A stretch of DNA of 64,000 nucleotides from Streptomyces sp. CB01373 (GTDB taxonomy: Bacteria > Actinomycetota > Actinomycetes > Streptomycetales > Streptomycetaceae): positions 544,469-608,468 of the forward strand of contig NZ_NNBK01000001.1 in NCBI RefSeq assembly GCF_002803075.1. Direction: 5' to 3'. Each line of letters begins with the position of its first letter. Position 1 is the stretch's first letter. The position numbers and the translations under genes were made by a program. A model generated the notes under the pieces. It worked only from the letters and a program-made list of their open reading frames with translations. It was not told where the DNA came from and made no database searches. This document shows positions 49,498 to 58,525 of this stretch, one piece after another.

Positions 49498-52248
49498 GTG
49501 TCGGAACGGCAGCGCACCGAGAGGACCACCATCGTGGACGGACGCGATCGGCTGGGGAAGCCCCTGTACGAGCGCGAGAACGAGGTGACCGCCGCTCAGA
49601 AAGCGGTGGACGGGATCTGTGCGGGCGAGGGGAACGGCGAAGGCAGGCGGGGCGGGCTGCTGTTCTTCAGCGCCGCCGCCGGACTGGGCAAGACGACCGT
49701 ACTGGCCGAGATCCGCCGCATGGCCGCGGCCCGCGGCTGCACCGTGCTGTCCGCCCGGGGCAGCGAGCAGGAGCACACCGTCCCCTTCCACGTCGTACGC
49801 CAGTTGCTCCAGCCCGTCCTCGCGGCCTGCACCGAGCCCGAGCGCCGCGACATCTTCGGCGGCTGGTACGAGATCGCCGGACCGGCCGTCGGCCTGTTCG
49901 CCCAGAAGACCGACACCGCCGGCCCGGACCCGCAGGGCGTCCGGGACGGACTTGACTGGGTCGTCACCCAGGTGGCCGTGCGCCGCGCACCGGTCGTGAT
50001 GGTCCTCGACGACGCCCACTGGGGCGACCTGGAGTCCCTCGCCTGGCTCGCCGCCTTCGCGGTGCGGGCACGGGAACTTCCCATCCTGGTGGTCATCGGC
50101 TACCGCCCGGACGAGGTGCCCGCCGAGGCGCAGGCGTTCCGCGAACTGGTCGACGGCCGCAGCGCACGCCCGATCCCGCTGCACGCCCTCAGCCCGGAGG
50201 CGGTGGCCGGACTGGTGCGGCGCTCGCTCGGAGTGGAGGCCGACGACGTCTTCTGCCGCGAGTGCTGGCTGGTCACCGGCGGCAACCCCTACGAGGCCGT
50301 CGAGCTGATCGCCAGGGTCCAGGACCGTGGCCTCGCCCCGGACGCGGAATCGGCCTCCCTGCTCGGCGAACTCGCCGCGAGCGCACGGGGCACCGGTCTG
50401 ATCAAGCGCCTGGAGAGGCTCGGCCACGCCGCCGTCCGGCTCGCCTGGGCCGCCGCGGTGCTCGGCACCGAGATCTCCGCGGAACTGGCCGCGACCGTGG
50501 CCGGACTGCCCCCGGCCGAGGCGCAGGCCGCCGTGGACCGGCTGCGGGTCGCCCGCATCCTCACCGGCACCCGCACCCTCGAGTTCATCCACCCGCTCAT
50601 CGCCACCGCCGTGTACCAGGCCATCCCGCCCACCACGCGCACCGCCCTGCACGGTCAGGCCGCCTGGGCTGTCGCCGACGCCGGCCTGGGCATCACCGCC
50701 GCCGCCCGGCACCTGCTGGAGACCCACCCCGAGGGAGACCCCAACACCGTCCGGCAACTGCGCGCCGCCGCCCGCGAGAACCTCCGTCTGGGCGCGCCCG
50801 ACGCGGCCCGGCGCTGCCTGGAACGCGCGCTGCGCGAACCTCCCGCGCCCGAGGACCGCGCGGGCGTCCTCCACGAACTCGGCTGCTCCGCCCTGCTCAC
50901 CGCCCCCGCCACCACGGTCAACCACCTCACCGCCGCGCTGGAACAGCCCTTCCTGGACCCCGAGTTGCGGGAGAACGCCACCTTCCGGCTGGCCCAGGTC
51001 TTCGCGCACAACGACGAACTCGCCAAGGCGGCCGCCGTCGCGGGCGCCGAAGTGGCCCGGTCCGCGTCCCCGCGGGCACGGCTGCGCATGCAGGTCGCGC
51101 ACTACCTGTGGCTGGTCTTCGACGCCCACGAGGAGCAGGCGTCCGACCGCTCCCGCCGGCTCGCACGGCTCGTCGAGGACCTGCCCGGCGAGGCCATCGA
51201 GGAGCGGGCCCTGCTGTGCATCCGCACCTGGGACGCCATGCTGCGCGGGGAGCCGGCCACGGACACCCTGGACGTCGCCCGGCGCGCCATGGGCCTCAGC
51301 TACACCGACCCGGACTGGGGCTTCGAACTGCCGAGCGTGGCCGCGCTCAGCTACATGTACGCCGACGAGTGCGACCGCGCGGAGGAACTGTTCAGTTCGG
51401 CCATCGCCGAGTGCGAGCAGGTCGGCTGGAGCGGCGCCCACCTCTCCTTCGGCTTCACCCTCCTCGGCCTGGTCCGGCTCCGGCGCGGGATGCTCGTCAA
51501 GGCGGAGGAGTGCGCCCGTGAGGGAGTGCGCCTGGCCGAGCGGGTCGGCGACCGGGTGCCCGCCCGGTGGTACGCGGTGGGGCTGCTGGTGGACGTCCTG
51601 CTCTCCCGGGGCCGCGTGGAGGAGGCGCTGCGGGTCGCCAGGACGTACGACTTCGCGCCCCCGTACCTGAACGCCGTGGTCTTCCCGGACTCCCAGACGG
51701 TCTACGGGCGGCTGCTTCTCGCCCGTGGCCTGCGCAAGGAGGCCGAGGCACAACTCACCGCCGCCGGGGCGCGGCTGGATGCCAAGGGCATCGTCAACCC
51801 GACCTGGTGCCCCTGGGCGGGACACCTCGCCCTCGCCGTCGTCGAGGAGGACCCCGCGGGCGCCCGCGCCCTCACGGCGAAGATGCTGCGGCGGGCCGAG
51901 CGCTACGGCACGCCCACCGCCATCGGTGAGGCGCTGAGCTTCAGCGCGGCAGTGGCCGAGGACGGGCAGTCGCTGCCCCTGCGCGAGCGCGCGGTGGAGA
52001 TACTGCGCCGATCGCCCAGTCGGCACGCGTACGCGGAGGCCCTGATCGACCTCGGCGCGGAACTCGGCCGCGGTGGCGCCACGGACCGGGCGTCCGAGCT
52101 TCTGCACGAGGGCGTCGAGCTGGCGGAGGAGTGCGGTGCCGACCGCCTCGCCGACCGGGGCCGCGCCGAGGCGGCCGGGGCGAGACTGCGGCTCAACGGG
52201 ACACGCCCGTTGGCGCGACGCGGCGCGAGCGCCGCGGAACAGAGCTGA
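49498..52248 (+). CDS. LAL-like AAA ATPase lacking the C-terminal LuxR DNA-binding domain
   Basis: A 916-residue cytoplasmic protein built like LuxR-type large ATP-binding regulators. The Walker A motif AAAGLGKTT is near residues 58-67 and Walker B VVMVLDDAHWGD near 164-175. An AAA lid and a long TPR-like helical region (~residues 400-890) follow. Regulators of this type normally continue into a ~65-residue LuxR helix-turn-helix. Here the frame stops about 30 residues after EECGADRLADRGRAE, just where that domain would begin, and no HTH remnant is seen before the convergent gene 25 bases on. The GTG at 49498 is chosen because AGGGG lies 7 bases upstream. The protein may act through a partner, for example the adjacent NarL-type response regulator (inference). 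Confidence 0.88.
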   Translation: MSERQRTERTTIVDGRDRLGKPLYERENEVTAAQKAVDGICAGEGNGEGRRGGLLFFSAAAGLGKTTVLAEIRRMAAARGCTVLSARGSEQEHTVPFHVVRQLLQPVLAACTEPERRDIFGGWYEIAGPAVGLFAQKTDTAGPDPQGVRDGLDWVVTQVAVRRAPVVMVLDDAHWGDLESLAWLAAFAVRARELPILVVIGYRPDEVPAEAQAFRELVDGRSARPIPLHALSPEAVAGLVRRSLGVEADDVFCRECWLVTGGNPYEAVELIARVQDRGLAPDAESASLLGELAASARGTGLIKRLERLGHAAVRLAWAAAVLGTEISAELAATVAGLPPAEAQAAVDRLRVARILTGTRTLEFIHPLIATAVYQAIPPTTRTALHGQAAWAVADAGLGITAAARHLLETHPEGDPNTVRQLRAAARENLRLGAPDAARRCLERALREPPAPEDRAGVLHELGCSALLTAPATTVNHLTAALEQPFLDPELRENATFRLAQVFAHNDELAKAAAVAGAEVARSASPRARLRMQVAHYLWLVFDAHEEQASDRSRRLARLVEDLPGEAIEERALLCIRTWDAMLRGEPATDTLDVARRAMGLSYTDPDWGFELPSVAALSYMYADECDRAEELFSSAIAECEQVGWSGAHLSFGFTLLGLVRLRRGMLVKAEECAREGVRLAERVGDRVPARWYAVGLLVDVLLSRGRVEEALRVARTYDFAPPYLNAVVFPDSQTVYGRLLLARGLRKEAEAQLTAAGARLDAKGIVNPTWCPWAGHLALAVVEEDPAGARALTAKMLRRAERYGTPTAIGEALSFSAAVAEDGQSLPLRERAVEILRRSPSRHAYAEALIDLGAELGRGGATDRASELLHEGVELAEECGADRLADRGRAEAAGARLRLNGTRPLARRGASAAEQS

Positions 52249-52273
52249 ACCGGACCGGAGGAGGGGGGAGTTC

Positions 52274-52915
52274 TCAGCGAGGGCGGCCCAGACCGGCGTC
52301 GCGTGCCCGGACGATGGCCTGGCTGCGCTGGGTGAGGTGCAGTTTGGCGAGGATCGCCGAGACGTTGTTCGCCACGGTCTTGCCGGACAGATGCAGGCGC
52401 CGCCCGATCTCGGCGTTGGACAGCCCGGCCGCGAGATGGTCGAGGATCTCCCGCTCCCGCGCGGTGAGTTCGGGGAACGGGCCGTCCTGCGGCGGCGGCG
52501 ACACGAACCACGTACGCAGCCGCCCCGCCAGTGCCGCGCCGAACACCGGCTGCCCTGCCGCGGCGGCGTGGATGGCGGCGACGATGTCCGCTCCGTCGGC
52601 CCCCTTGACGAGATAGCCGAGCGCACCGGCCTGGACGGCGGCGAAGACCGTCGCGTCGTCCTCGAACATCGTCAGGACCAGCACGGCCGCGTCCGGCACC
52701 CGGGTCCGGATCTGCCGGGTGGCCTCGATGCCGTGCAGTCCCGGCAGTTGCAGGTCCATCACGACGACGTCGGGCAGCAGCTCGACGGCCCTGCGGACGG
52801 CTTCGAGGCCGTCCCCGGCCTCACCGGCCACCTCGATGCCGCCGACGGCGTCGAGGACCGCGCGCATCCCCTGGCGCACCAGGGGATGGTCGTCGGCGAG
52901 CAGTACACGGATCAT
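52274..52915 (-). CDS. NarL/LuxR-type response regulator
   Basis: A 213-residue regulator. The receiver domain (residues 1-~120) has acidic residues D8-D9, phosphoacceptor D54 (VVMDLQLPG), a Thr switch in VLTMFED and K105 in YLVKGAD. The C-terminal LuxR helix-turn-helix reads LTAREREILDHLAAGLSNAEIGRRLHLSGKTVANNVSAILAKL. The ATG overlaps the sensor kinase stop by 4 bases (ATGA), so the pair is translationally coupled. Candidate binding sites (TTCCCGG repeats) lie upstream of the kinase gene. Targets are unknown; the divergent small membrane protein genes and the convergent LAL-like gene are candidates. Confidence 0.95.
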   Translation of the reverse strand: MIRVLLADDHPLVRQGMRAVLDAVGGIEVAGEAGDGLEAVRRAVELLPDVVVMDLQLPGLHGIEATRQIRTRVPDAAVLVLTMFEDDATVFAAVQAGALGYLVKGADGADIVAAIHAAAAGQPVFGAALAGRLRTWFVSPPPQDGPFPELTAREREILDHLAAGLSNAEIGRRLHLSGKTVANNVSAILAKLHLTQRSQAIVRARDAGLGRPR

Positions 52916-54951
52916 GGCGTCTCCGGGAGCGGGAACCAGGCGGTGACGGCGCCGCCTTCGGGACCGGGGCCTGCCTGACAGCGTCCGCCCAGTTCCGCGG
53001 CGCGTTCGCGCATCGCGGTGACGCCGACCCCGGGCAGCCACGGACCGCCGGACGTACCGTCGTCGCCCACCCGCAGCACCAACTCGCGTGCGGAGGCGTC
53101 CAGGTGTACGCGGCACCGCCGTCCGTCGCTGTGCCGCACCGCGTTCGTGATCGCCTCGACGGCGGTGCGGTAGACGGCGACCTCCACCGCCGCGGGCAGG
53201 CCGGGCAGTTCGCCCGCCTCGACGGTGACCCGCAGCGGCGAGCCCGCCGTGAGCCGGTCTGCCTGCGAGCGCAGCGCCGCGGCCAGCCCGAGGTCGTCGA
53301 GGCTGGGCGGGCGCAGCCCGTGCACCACCTTGCGCAGGTCCGCCAGCGCCTGGGCGGCGGCCTCGCGGGCCGCGGCGATGTGGGTGTCCGCCGCGGACGG
53401 GTCGGTCTCCAGCCGTGCGCGGGCCGCGTCCAGGGTGAGGCCGACGGCGGTGAGCACCGGACCCAGGCCGTCGTGCAGTTCGCGGCGCAGTCGCCGCCGC
53501 TCCTCCTCCCGCGCGGAGACCAGGCGCTGCTGCGACCGCAGCAGCTCGGCGGTGAGGGTCCGGGTGTGCAGGGCCAGACCGAGCTGACCGGCGAGGTCCG
53601 AGAGCAGGGCGCGGTCGCGGTCGTCGAAGCCCTCCTCGCCGCGTCGCGCCGACGCCACCAGGAAGCCCTCGACCTGGCCTTCGTACGGCAGAGGCCGGCG
53701 TTCCAGCGGCTCGACCGGTGTGCCGTAGGACGCGACGCGGGTACCGTCGGCGCGTTCGACGGCCACGTACGGCAGCCGCAGCGCGGACGCCGCTGCGTGG
53801 GCGAACGAGCCGAGCGCGTCGCCGCCCGGGACGGCGTTGAGCCGCTGCCCGAGGTCCCGCAGCGTCCGGTACGGATCCTGGCGGCCACCGTAGAAGAGGT
53901 GGTCCACCAGGTGCTGCGTGCGGTCGCGCAGCGGCACGAAGGACAGTGCCACGGCCGCGGCGGCGACCGGGGCCGCCACCTGCCGGGAGACCACGCGGGT
54001 GGCCAGCCCCGTCAGCACGGCGAACCCGATGACCAGGGCGGCGGTGATCGCGCCGTACACGAGGGAACGGCGCAGGACCGTGTCGATGGACCACAGCCGG
54101 TAGCGCAGCACCGGAACGGCCAGGGTCAGGACGAACACGACCGTGTCGACGCTGTCCGTGAGCGAAGGCAGTTGCTCGGTGACGGCGAGCGGAAACAGCG
54201 CCAGCGCCACGACCACGCCCACCGCCCGCCACTTGAGCTGCTGGCGGGCGACACCCTCGGCCCGCGCGAACCGGACCACGACGCCGATGCCCGCGATCAG
54301 GCCGAGCAGCACCACCACGGGCGCCAGGAGAGTCGCCGCGTCGGCGATCCGGCCGACCACGCTCCCGCCGGTGAGCGGGTGGGACAGCTCGGTCACGCCG
54401 TTCCCGGCGTCCCGCAGGGTCGTGCCGCCGAGCAGCCCGCCCACCATCACCAGCACGGTGCAGGCGATGATCACCTTCTCGAAGACCGCGCTCCACCGCC
54501 CGGCCGGCCGTCCCGACGGGAAGCGGATGTTGATCAGACCCTGCACGGCGACCGGCGCGAAGGCGAGGGTCCCGGCGGTCAGCCCCCAGCGCGCCGGGAC
54601 ACCGCGGTCGCCGTCCAGGACGGCCGCGTACGCCGGCGGCAGGACCAGCACCCGCACGACGACCAGCACGGCCGCCCCGGCGAGCAGCCACCCGAACGGC
54701 AGGTCCGGACGGCGGTCGATGAGCAGGGCCCCCGCCACCCCGTAGGCGATCATCGTGACCAGCGGCTCCACGAAGGCCGGGGACCCACCGGAGTCCGCCA
54801 TCGGCCGCCCCGTGGCCATCCACCACAGCACGAAGCCCACCCCGACGAGGACAGCCGCCAGCGTCACGGCGGCCCATCGGCTGCCGTCCCGGGTCCGGTG
54901 TCCGCGCGAAGTGTCGATGCGTCGAGTATCCCGATCCGTGCCCGGCGTCAT
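52912..54951 (-). CDS. Membrane sensor histidine kinase (HisKA_3, NarX/DesK-type)
   Basis: A 679-residue membrane kinase. About eight to ten hydrophobic segments fill the first ~350 residues (WAAVTLAAVLVGVGFVLWWM onward). A GAF-like region (~residues 350-470, PYVAVERADGTRVASYG, FDDRDRALLSDLAGQLGLAL) precedes the dimerisation helix with the phosphorylated His (about residue 493, in RRELHDGLGPVL). The HATPase_c domain has an N box (AITNAVRHSDG) and a G box (VGDDGTSGG, GVGVTAMRERA). The start at 54951 is the ATG nearest the first membrane helix; the ribosome binding site is weak. It phosphorylates the coupled response regulator; the signal is unknown. Confidence 0.93.
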   Translation of the reverse strand: MTPGTDRDTRRIDTSRGHRTRDGSRWAAVTLAAVLVGVGFVLWWMATGRPMADSGGSPAFVEPLVTMIAYGVAGALLIDRRPDLPFGWLLAGAAVLVVVRVLVLPPAYAAVLDGDRGVPARWGLTAGTLAFAPVAVQGLINIRFPSGRPAGRWSAVFEKVIIACTVLVMVGGLLGGTTLRDAGNGVTELSHPLTGGSVVGRIADAATLLAPVVVLLGLIAGIGVVVRFARAEGVARQQLKWRAVGVVVALALFPLAVTEQLPSLTDSVDTVVFVLTLAVPVLRYRLWSIDTVLRRSLVYGAITAALVIGFAVLTGLATRVVSRQVAAPVAAAAVALSFVPLRDRTQHLVDHLFYGGRQDPYRTLRDLGQRLNAVPGGDALGSFAHAAASALRLPYVAVERADGTRVASYGTPVEPLERRPLPYEGQVEGFLVASARRGEEGFDDRDRALLSDLAGQLGLALHTRTLTAELLRSQQRLVSAREEERRRLRRELHDGLGPVLTAVGLTLDAARARLETDPSAADTHIAAAREAAAQALADLRKVVHGLRPPSLDDLGLAAALRSQADRLTAGSPLRVTVEAGELPGLPAAVEVAVYRTAVEAITNAVRHSDGRRCRVHLDASARELVLRVGDDGTSGGPWLPGVGVTAMRERAAELGGRCQAGPGPEGGAVTAWFPLPETP

Positions 54952-54963
54952 CAACGGCCGTAG

Positions 54964-55003
54964 TTCCCGGAGCCGCGGGAAACCTTCCCGGTCCGCCCGG
55001 GAA
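54964..55003 (-). promoter_or_regulatory. TTCCCGG repeat cluster upstream of the sensor kinase
   Basis: TTCCCGG occurs at 54964-54970 and 54985-54991 (offset 21 bases, two helical turns), and CCGGGAA at 54997-55003. The last two form a perfect TTCCCGG-N5-CCGGGAA inverted repeat, 34-52 bases before the kinase start. This is a good candidate for the response regulator's own operator. Confidence 0.5.
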
Positions 55004-55011
55004 TCGGGGCG

Positions 55012-55044
55012 TCCCGCGCCGGACGCGACCGCGCCGGCGCGGGA
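55012..55044. promoter_or_regulatory. GC-rich hairpin in the divergent promoter region
   Basis: TCCCGCGCCGG and CCGGCGCGGGA form an 11-bp stem with an 11-base loop. It lies between the kinase and the small membrane protein gene, both transcribed away from it. The role is unknown. Confidence 0.4.
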
Positions 55045-55116
55045 AGGCGAACCCTGGGCCGGGGATCCCGGCGAGCCCGACGCTGGTCTGGCCAACGCCG
55101 CATCCAGGAGGCCGCC

Positions 55117-55467
55117 ATGAGGACCGTCCGCTGCTCCGCCGCCGTCGCGACCCTCGCCATGTCGCTGCTCAATCTGCCGATCGCCCTCGACGACGGGGGA
55201 AACGGCATCCCCGCCCCGGCCGCCTGGCTGATCAGCCTGCTCGGCGTCGTCGGCGTCGTCACCGCGATCGCTCTGCTCCGCTCCGCCGCCTGGGCCGCGC
55301 CCGCCGTGGTCACCGTCGGCGCGCTCAACCTGGTCGGCGCGGTCGTCGCCCTCCTCCGGAGCTGGGACGGCGCCCTCATCGGCCTCGTCCTCAGCGCGGC
55401 CGGCACCGGCCTGGCCCTCGCGTACGTCGTGGCGGGCGGGTCGGCGAAAACACCGCAGGCGAGCTGA
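55117..55467 (+). CDS. Small integral membrane protein
   Basis: A 116-residue protein with four predicted hydrophobic helices (VATLAMSLLNLPIAL, AAWLISLLGVVGVVTAIALL, AAPAVVTVGALNLVGAVVALL, ALIGLVLSAAGTGLALAYVV) and no catalytic motif. AGGAGG lies 6 bases before the ATG. It is followed 40 bases later by another membrane protein gene on the same strand and is divergent from the two-component system. A four-helix protein here could be an accessory or target of that system. The function is not known. Confidence 0.75.
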   Translation: MRTVRCSAAVATLAMSLLNLPIALDDGGNGIPAPAAWLISLLGVVGVVTAIALLRSAAWAAPAVVTVGALNLVGAVVALLRSWDGALIGLVLSAAGTGLALAYVVAGGSAKTPQAS

Positions 55468-55507
55468 CCCACTCTCACCCTTCCCGTACCGGAACGGAGG
55501 TTCCATC

Positions 55508-56239
55508 ATGCAGCCCGACACCGCCCCCGACACCGGCAGCCGGCCGACCCCGACGCGGCCGCCGAAGCCGCTGAAAGACATGCGAGGGTTCTGGCGCGTC
55601 CTGCTCGCCGTCGTCGCCCCGCTGCCGATGACCGGCATGGGGCTCAGCTACATCCTCAGCCCCGTCGACGGAGGCACGTCCTTCGAGGACACCGTGACCG
55701 CCTACACCGGGCACCTCGACCAGGCCCGCGTCACCCAGTACCTCGGTGTACCGTTCCTGGTCCTGCTGATCCCGGCGACGTTCGCCGTGATCTGGGTGTC
55801 CCGCCGGGGCGCGCCCCGGCTCACCACCGCCGGCGCGCTCCTCGCACTCCTCGGTCAACTGGCCGGATTCCCCCTGAACCAGGGCGGCGACCTGCTCGCG
55901 TACATGACGGCGAAGCGCGGCCTCGACGTGCCGACCGTGGCCGCGCTGCAGAGGGCCCTGGAGGAGGACCCGTTGGCCCTGACGGGCGGCCTGCTGTTCA
56001 TCATCGGCATCGTCGTCGGTCTGCTGCTGCTCGGCCTCGCCCTGTGGCGCAGCGGCGCCGCGCCGGCCTGGGCGGGCATCGCCCTGGCCCTCGGCGGCTT
56101 CACCCATCCCTTCATGCCGGGGCACATCGCGGCCGGCATCGGCCTGCTCGTCGCCGCGGCCGGCTTCGCCGGGGCCGGCTGGGCACTCCTGCGCATGAGC
56201 GACGACGACTTCGACCGAGCACCCGGCCGCCCCGCCTGA
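55508..56239 (+). CDS. Hypothetical integral membrane protein
   Basis: A 243-residue protein with a Pro/Thr-rich cytoplasmic N-terminus (~30 residues) and about six hydrophobic segments. The segment FPLNQGGDLLAYMTAKRGLDVPTVAALQRALEEDPLALTGG lies between helices. The last residues are acidic (SDDDFDRAPGRPA). GGAGG about 8 bases before the ATG supports the start. It lies 40 bases after the previous small membrane protein, probably in one operon. No family function is recognised. Confidence 0.8.
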   Translation: MQPDTAPDTGSRPTPTRPPKPLKDMRGFWRVLLAVVAPLPMTGMGLSYILSPVDGGTSFEDTVTAYTGHLDQARVTQYLGVPFLVLLIPATFAVIWVSRRGAPRLTTAGALLALLGQLAGFPLNQGGDLLAYMTAKRGLDVPTVAALQRALEEDPLALTGGLLFIIGIVVGLLLLGLALWRSGAAPAWAGIALALGGFTHPFMPGHIAAGIGLLVAAAGFAGAGWALLRMSDDDFDRAPGRPA

Positions 56240-56259
56240 CGACGCCCGGGGGCTGCCCG

Positions 56260-57138
56260 CTACCGGGGCGTCGGTATCAGGCGCTGCACCGCGGGCGGCG
56301 TTGCCGGGATCCGTTCCAGGACGCCGCCCGCGAACACGTCGTACAGGGGCAGCGTCTCCAGGTGCACGTAGCCGATGTGGCAGTCGCACACGGCCAGCGG
56401 GCACGGGCGGGGGCTCAGGGCCCGCCGGTAGGAGCCGTCGTACAGGTTGCCCAGCTCCGAGCGGACGAAGTGGCAGCGGCGCACCGTGCCCTCGCCGTCC
56501 ACCGATATGACCGACTCTCCCGTACGGCAGGGCAGGCCCGCGCTGCGGTGCGGGTGGCGGCTGTACGGGAAGAGCGGGTCCAGGGCCGTCCACCGGTCGG
56601 CCTCGGCGTCGGTGTAGGTGTGGCCCTCGGCGGCGTTGACCCACAGGTACACGTGGTCGGGAAGGTCGGCGCGCAGCCGGCGCGCCTGCTCCAGGTGCTC
56701 GGGAAGGCCGACGACGCCGACGCTGTGCCGGACACCGCGCGCGGCCAGGTCGTGGCACTTGGCCAGGAAGCGGTCGTACGGAGTCTGCCCGGGGTGGAAG
56801 GTGCACCACAGGGCGAGGGAGTCCAGGTCGGCGGTGTCCAGCCAGTCGGTACGGCAACTGAGATTGGTCTGGATCGCCACCCGCCGGATGTGCGGGAGCC
56901 GGCTCAACTCCGCGAGCGTACGCCGGTACCAGGACCGCACGAGGCCCTCGCCCCACGGAGTGAACAGGAGGGAGAGCCGGTCGTCGCGCTGCGCCGCCGC
57001 CCAGGTGGCGAAACGCTCCAGCGCGGCGCGGTCCGCGGTGAGTTGACCGCGGCTGTCCCGGCGCTTGGCGAAGGGGCAGTAGGGGCAGTCGTAGTCGCAC
57101 GACGCCAGCGGGCCGCGGTAGAGGATCGTCAGGTCCAT
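56260..57138 (-). CDS. STM4011-family radical SAM protein
   Basis: A 292-residue radical SAM enzyme. The cluster motif C14-x3-C18-x2-C21 (SCDYDCPYCPF) is unusually close to the N-terminus. Its C-terminal third holds further Cys residues in LPCRTGE, RRCHF and PCPLAVCDCHIG, the kind of spacing seen where a second iron-sulfur cluster is held (SPASM/twitch-like). The substrate and reaction are unknown. It is the last gene of a five-gene operon, 10 bases after the STM4012-family gene, with GGAG 6 bases before the ATG. The family name comes from a Salmonella locus; its conservation with the other four genes is known, its chemistry is not. Confidence 0.9.
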   Translation of the reverse strand: MDLTILYRGPLASCDYDCPYCPFAKRRDSRGQLTADRAALERFATWAAAQRDDRLSLLFTPWGEGLVRSWYRRTLAELSRLPHIRRVAIQTNLSCRTDWLDTADLDSLALWCTFHPGQTPYDRFLAKCHDLAARGVRHSVGVVGLPEHLEQARRLRADLPDHVYLWVNAAEGHTYTDAEADRWTALDPLFPYSRHPHRSAGLPCRTGESVISVDGEGTVRRCHFVRSELGNLYDGSYRRALSPRPCPLAVCDCHIGYVHLETLPLYDVFAGGVLERIPATPPAVQRLIPTPR

Positions 57139-57148
57139 GCGTGCTCCG

Positions 57149-58525
57149 TCACTTCGGTTCGTACGCGGCCATGCGTTCGCGCACCGCGGTGGAGAACAAC
57201 TCGGGCCCCAGCGCGTCGGAGTGGGCGAGCCCCTCCGGGGACAGCCGCAGCAGCTCCGGGCCCGCGGAGCCGTCCAGCCAGCCCCGCTCGCGGAACCGGT
57301 CCAGCTCGGTGGCGAAGTCGTCGCCGGGCGCGCTGCCGAAACGTGCCCGGTAGTCCGCGACGGGCATGCCCTCGGCCTGGAGCAGGGACTGGAGCAGATG
57401 GCGGCGCCGGGACTCGTCAGCGGTCATCTCCCAGCCGAAGTCCGCGTGTCGGAAGTCGTCGGCAGCGCGTGCCGTGTAGTCGTCGATGATCCCGCGTATG
57501 CGATGCATGTCGACGGCGTAGTCGAAGGAGTAGTGCAGCGTGGAGGTGTACGAGCGGGAGCCGCAGCCGAGGCCCACCATGCCGTCGCTCTGGCACGCGT
57601 AGTCCTCGCCGCCGGTGGCGGGGGCGTCCGCGCGGCGGAACATCCGCATCGACACCTGCTGGTAGCCCCGCGCGAGCAGGTGGTCGCGGCCGTGGCGGTA
57701 CAGCCGCAGCCGCTGCTCGTCCCAGTCGGCGTCACCGCCGGGCGCCGAGCCGCGGTGCCGGCCGAGACCGGTGAGCGGCCGCACGTAGAGGGGGTAGAGG
57801 TACAGCTCCTCCGGCCGCCAGGCGAGGGCGGCGTCGAGGGAACGGGTCCAGGACTGCTCGGTCTGGCCGTCGATGCCGTAGATCAGGTCGATGTTGAGGA
57901 CGGGGATGCCTGCGTCGCGGATCCGGGCGAGGGCCGCTTCGACGTCGGCCCGGCGCTGGGGGCGTACGGCCGTCCGCGCCTCGGAGTCGACGAAGCTCTG
58001 CACGCCCAGGCTCAGCCGCGTGGTGCCGCGGGCGGCCAGCACCGCCAGCCGGTCGGCGGTCGCCGTGGCGGGCGAGGCCTCCACCGACAGCGGGATCGCG
58101 GCGAGGTCGGCGCCCAGACCGTGCTCGGCCAGATCGCACAGCCGCTCCAGCTCGGCCGCCTCGAGGAACGTCGGAGTGCCGCCGCCGAAAGCCGCGTTGG
58201 CGTACCGCGCCCCGTCCCCCAGCGCCTCGCGCACCGCGCCCGCCTGCCGTTCCATCGCGTCCAGGTAGGCCGTGGTCAGGCCGTCCGGTGCCCCGATCCG
58301 GGTGAAGAGATTGCAGAAGCCGCAGCGGACCTCGCAGAACGGGATGTGGAAGTAGAGCGAGAGCGCGTCCTTGGGCTCGTCCGCCCACAGCGCGCGCAGG
58401 GAGGCCCGCTCCCGGGCGAGGGGGCGGTACGCGGTCTTGTGCGGATACGCGTAGACGTACTGCTGGTACGGGCGGACGGCGCTGGGCGCGACCACCGCTT
58501 CGGCGCTGGTGACGGTCACGGTCAT
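57149..58525 (-). CDS. STM4012-family radical SAM protein (HemN/HemW-like)
   Basis: A 458-residue radical SAM protein. C64-x3-C68-x2-C71 lies in YFHIPFCEVRCGFCNLF, the HemN-like version of the motif. GGGTPTF and SLGVQSFVDSEAR are the SAM-binding segments shared with coproporphyrinogen dehydrogenase and HemW. The C-terminal winged-helix-like part (LLQSLLQAEGMPVADYRARFG) also fits that group. It is not a housekeeping haem enzyme by context: it is coupled to the STM4013-family gene through an ATGA overlap and followed by a second radical SAM gene. It possibly supplies a radical methyl transfer or cofactor step to the pathway (inference). Confidence 0.92.
   Translation of the reverse strand: MTVTVTSAEAVVAPSAVRPYQQYVYAYPHKTAYRPLARERASLRALWADEPKDALSLYFHIPFCEVRCGFCNLFTRIGAPDGLTTAYLDAMERQAGAVREALGDGARYANAAFGGGTPTFLEAAELERLCDLAEHGLGADLAAIPLSVEASPATATADRLAVLAARGTTRLSLGVQSFVDSEARTAVRPQRRADVEAALARIRDAGIPVLNIDLIYGIDGQTEQSWTRSLDAALAWRPEELYLYPLYVRPLTGLGRHRGSAPGGDADWDEQRLRLYRHGRDHLLARGYQQVSMRMFRRADAPATGGEDYACQSDGMVGLGCGSRSYTSTLHYSFDYAVDMHRIRGIIDDYTARAADDFRHADFGWEMTADESRRRHLLQSLLQAEGMPVADYRARFGSAPGDDFATELDRFRERGWLDGSAGPELLRLSPEGLAHSDALGPELFSTAVRERMAAYEPK

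Noticed and set aside
57149..58525. STM4012-family protein as a haem biosynthesis HemN/HemW
   Set aside because: It shares the motif, but the operon context with STM4011, 4013, 4014 and 4015 families points to the separate uncharacterised system.
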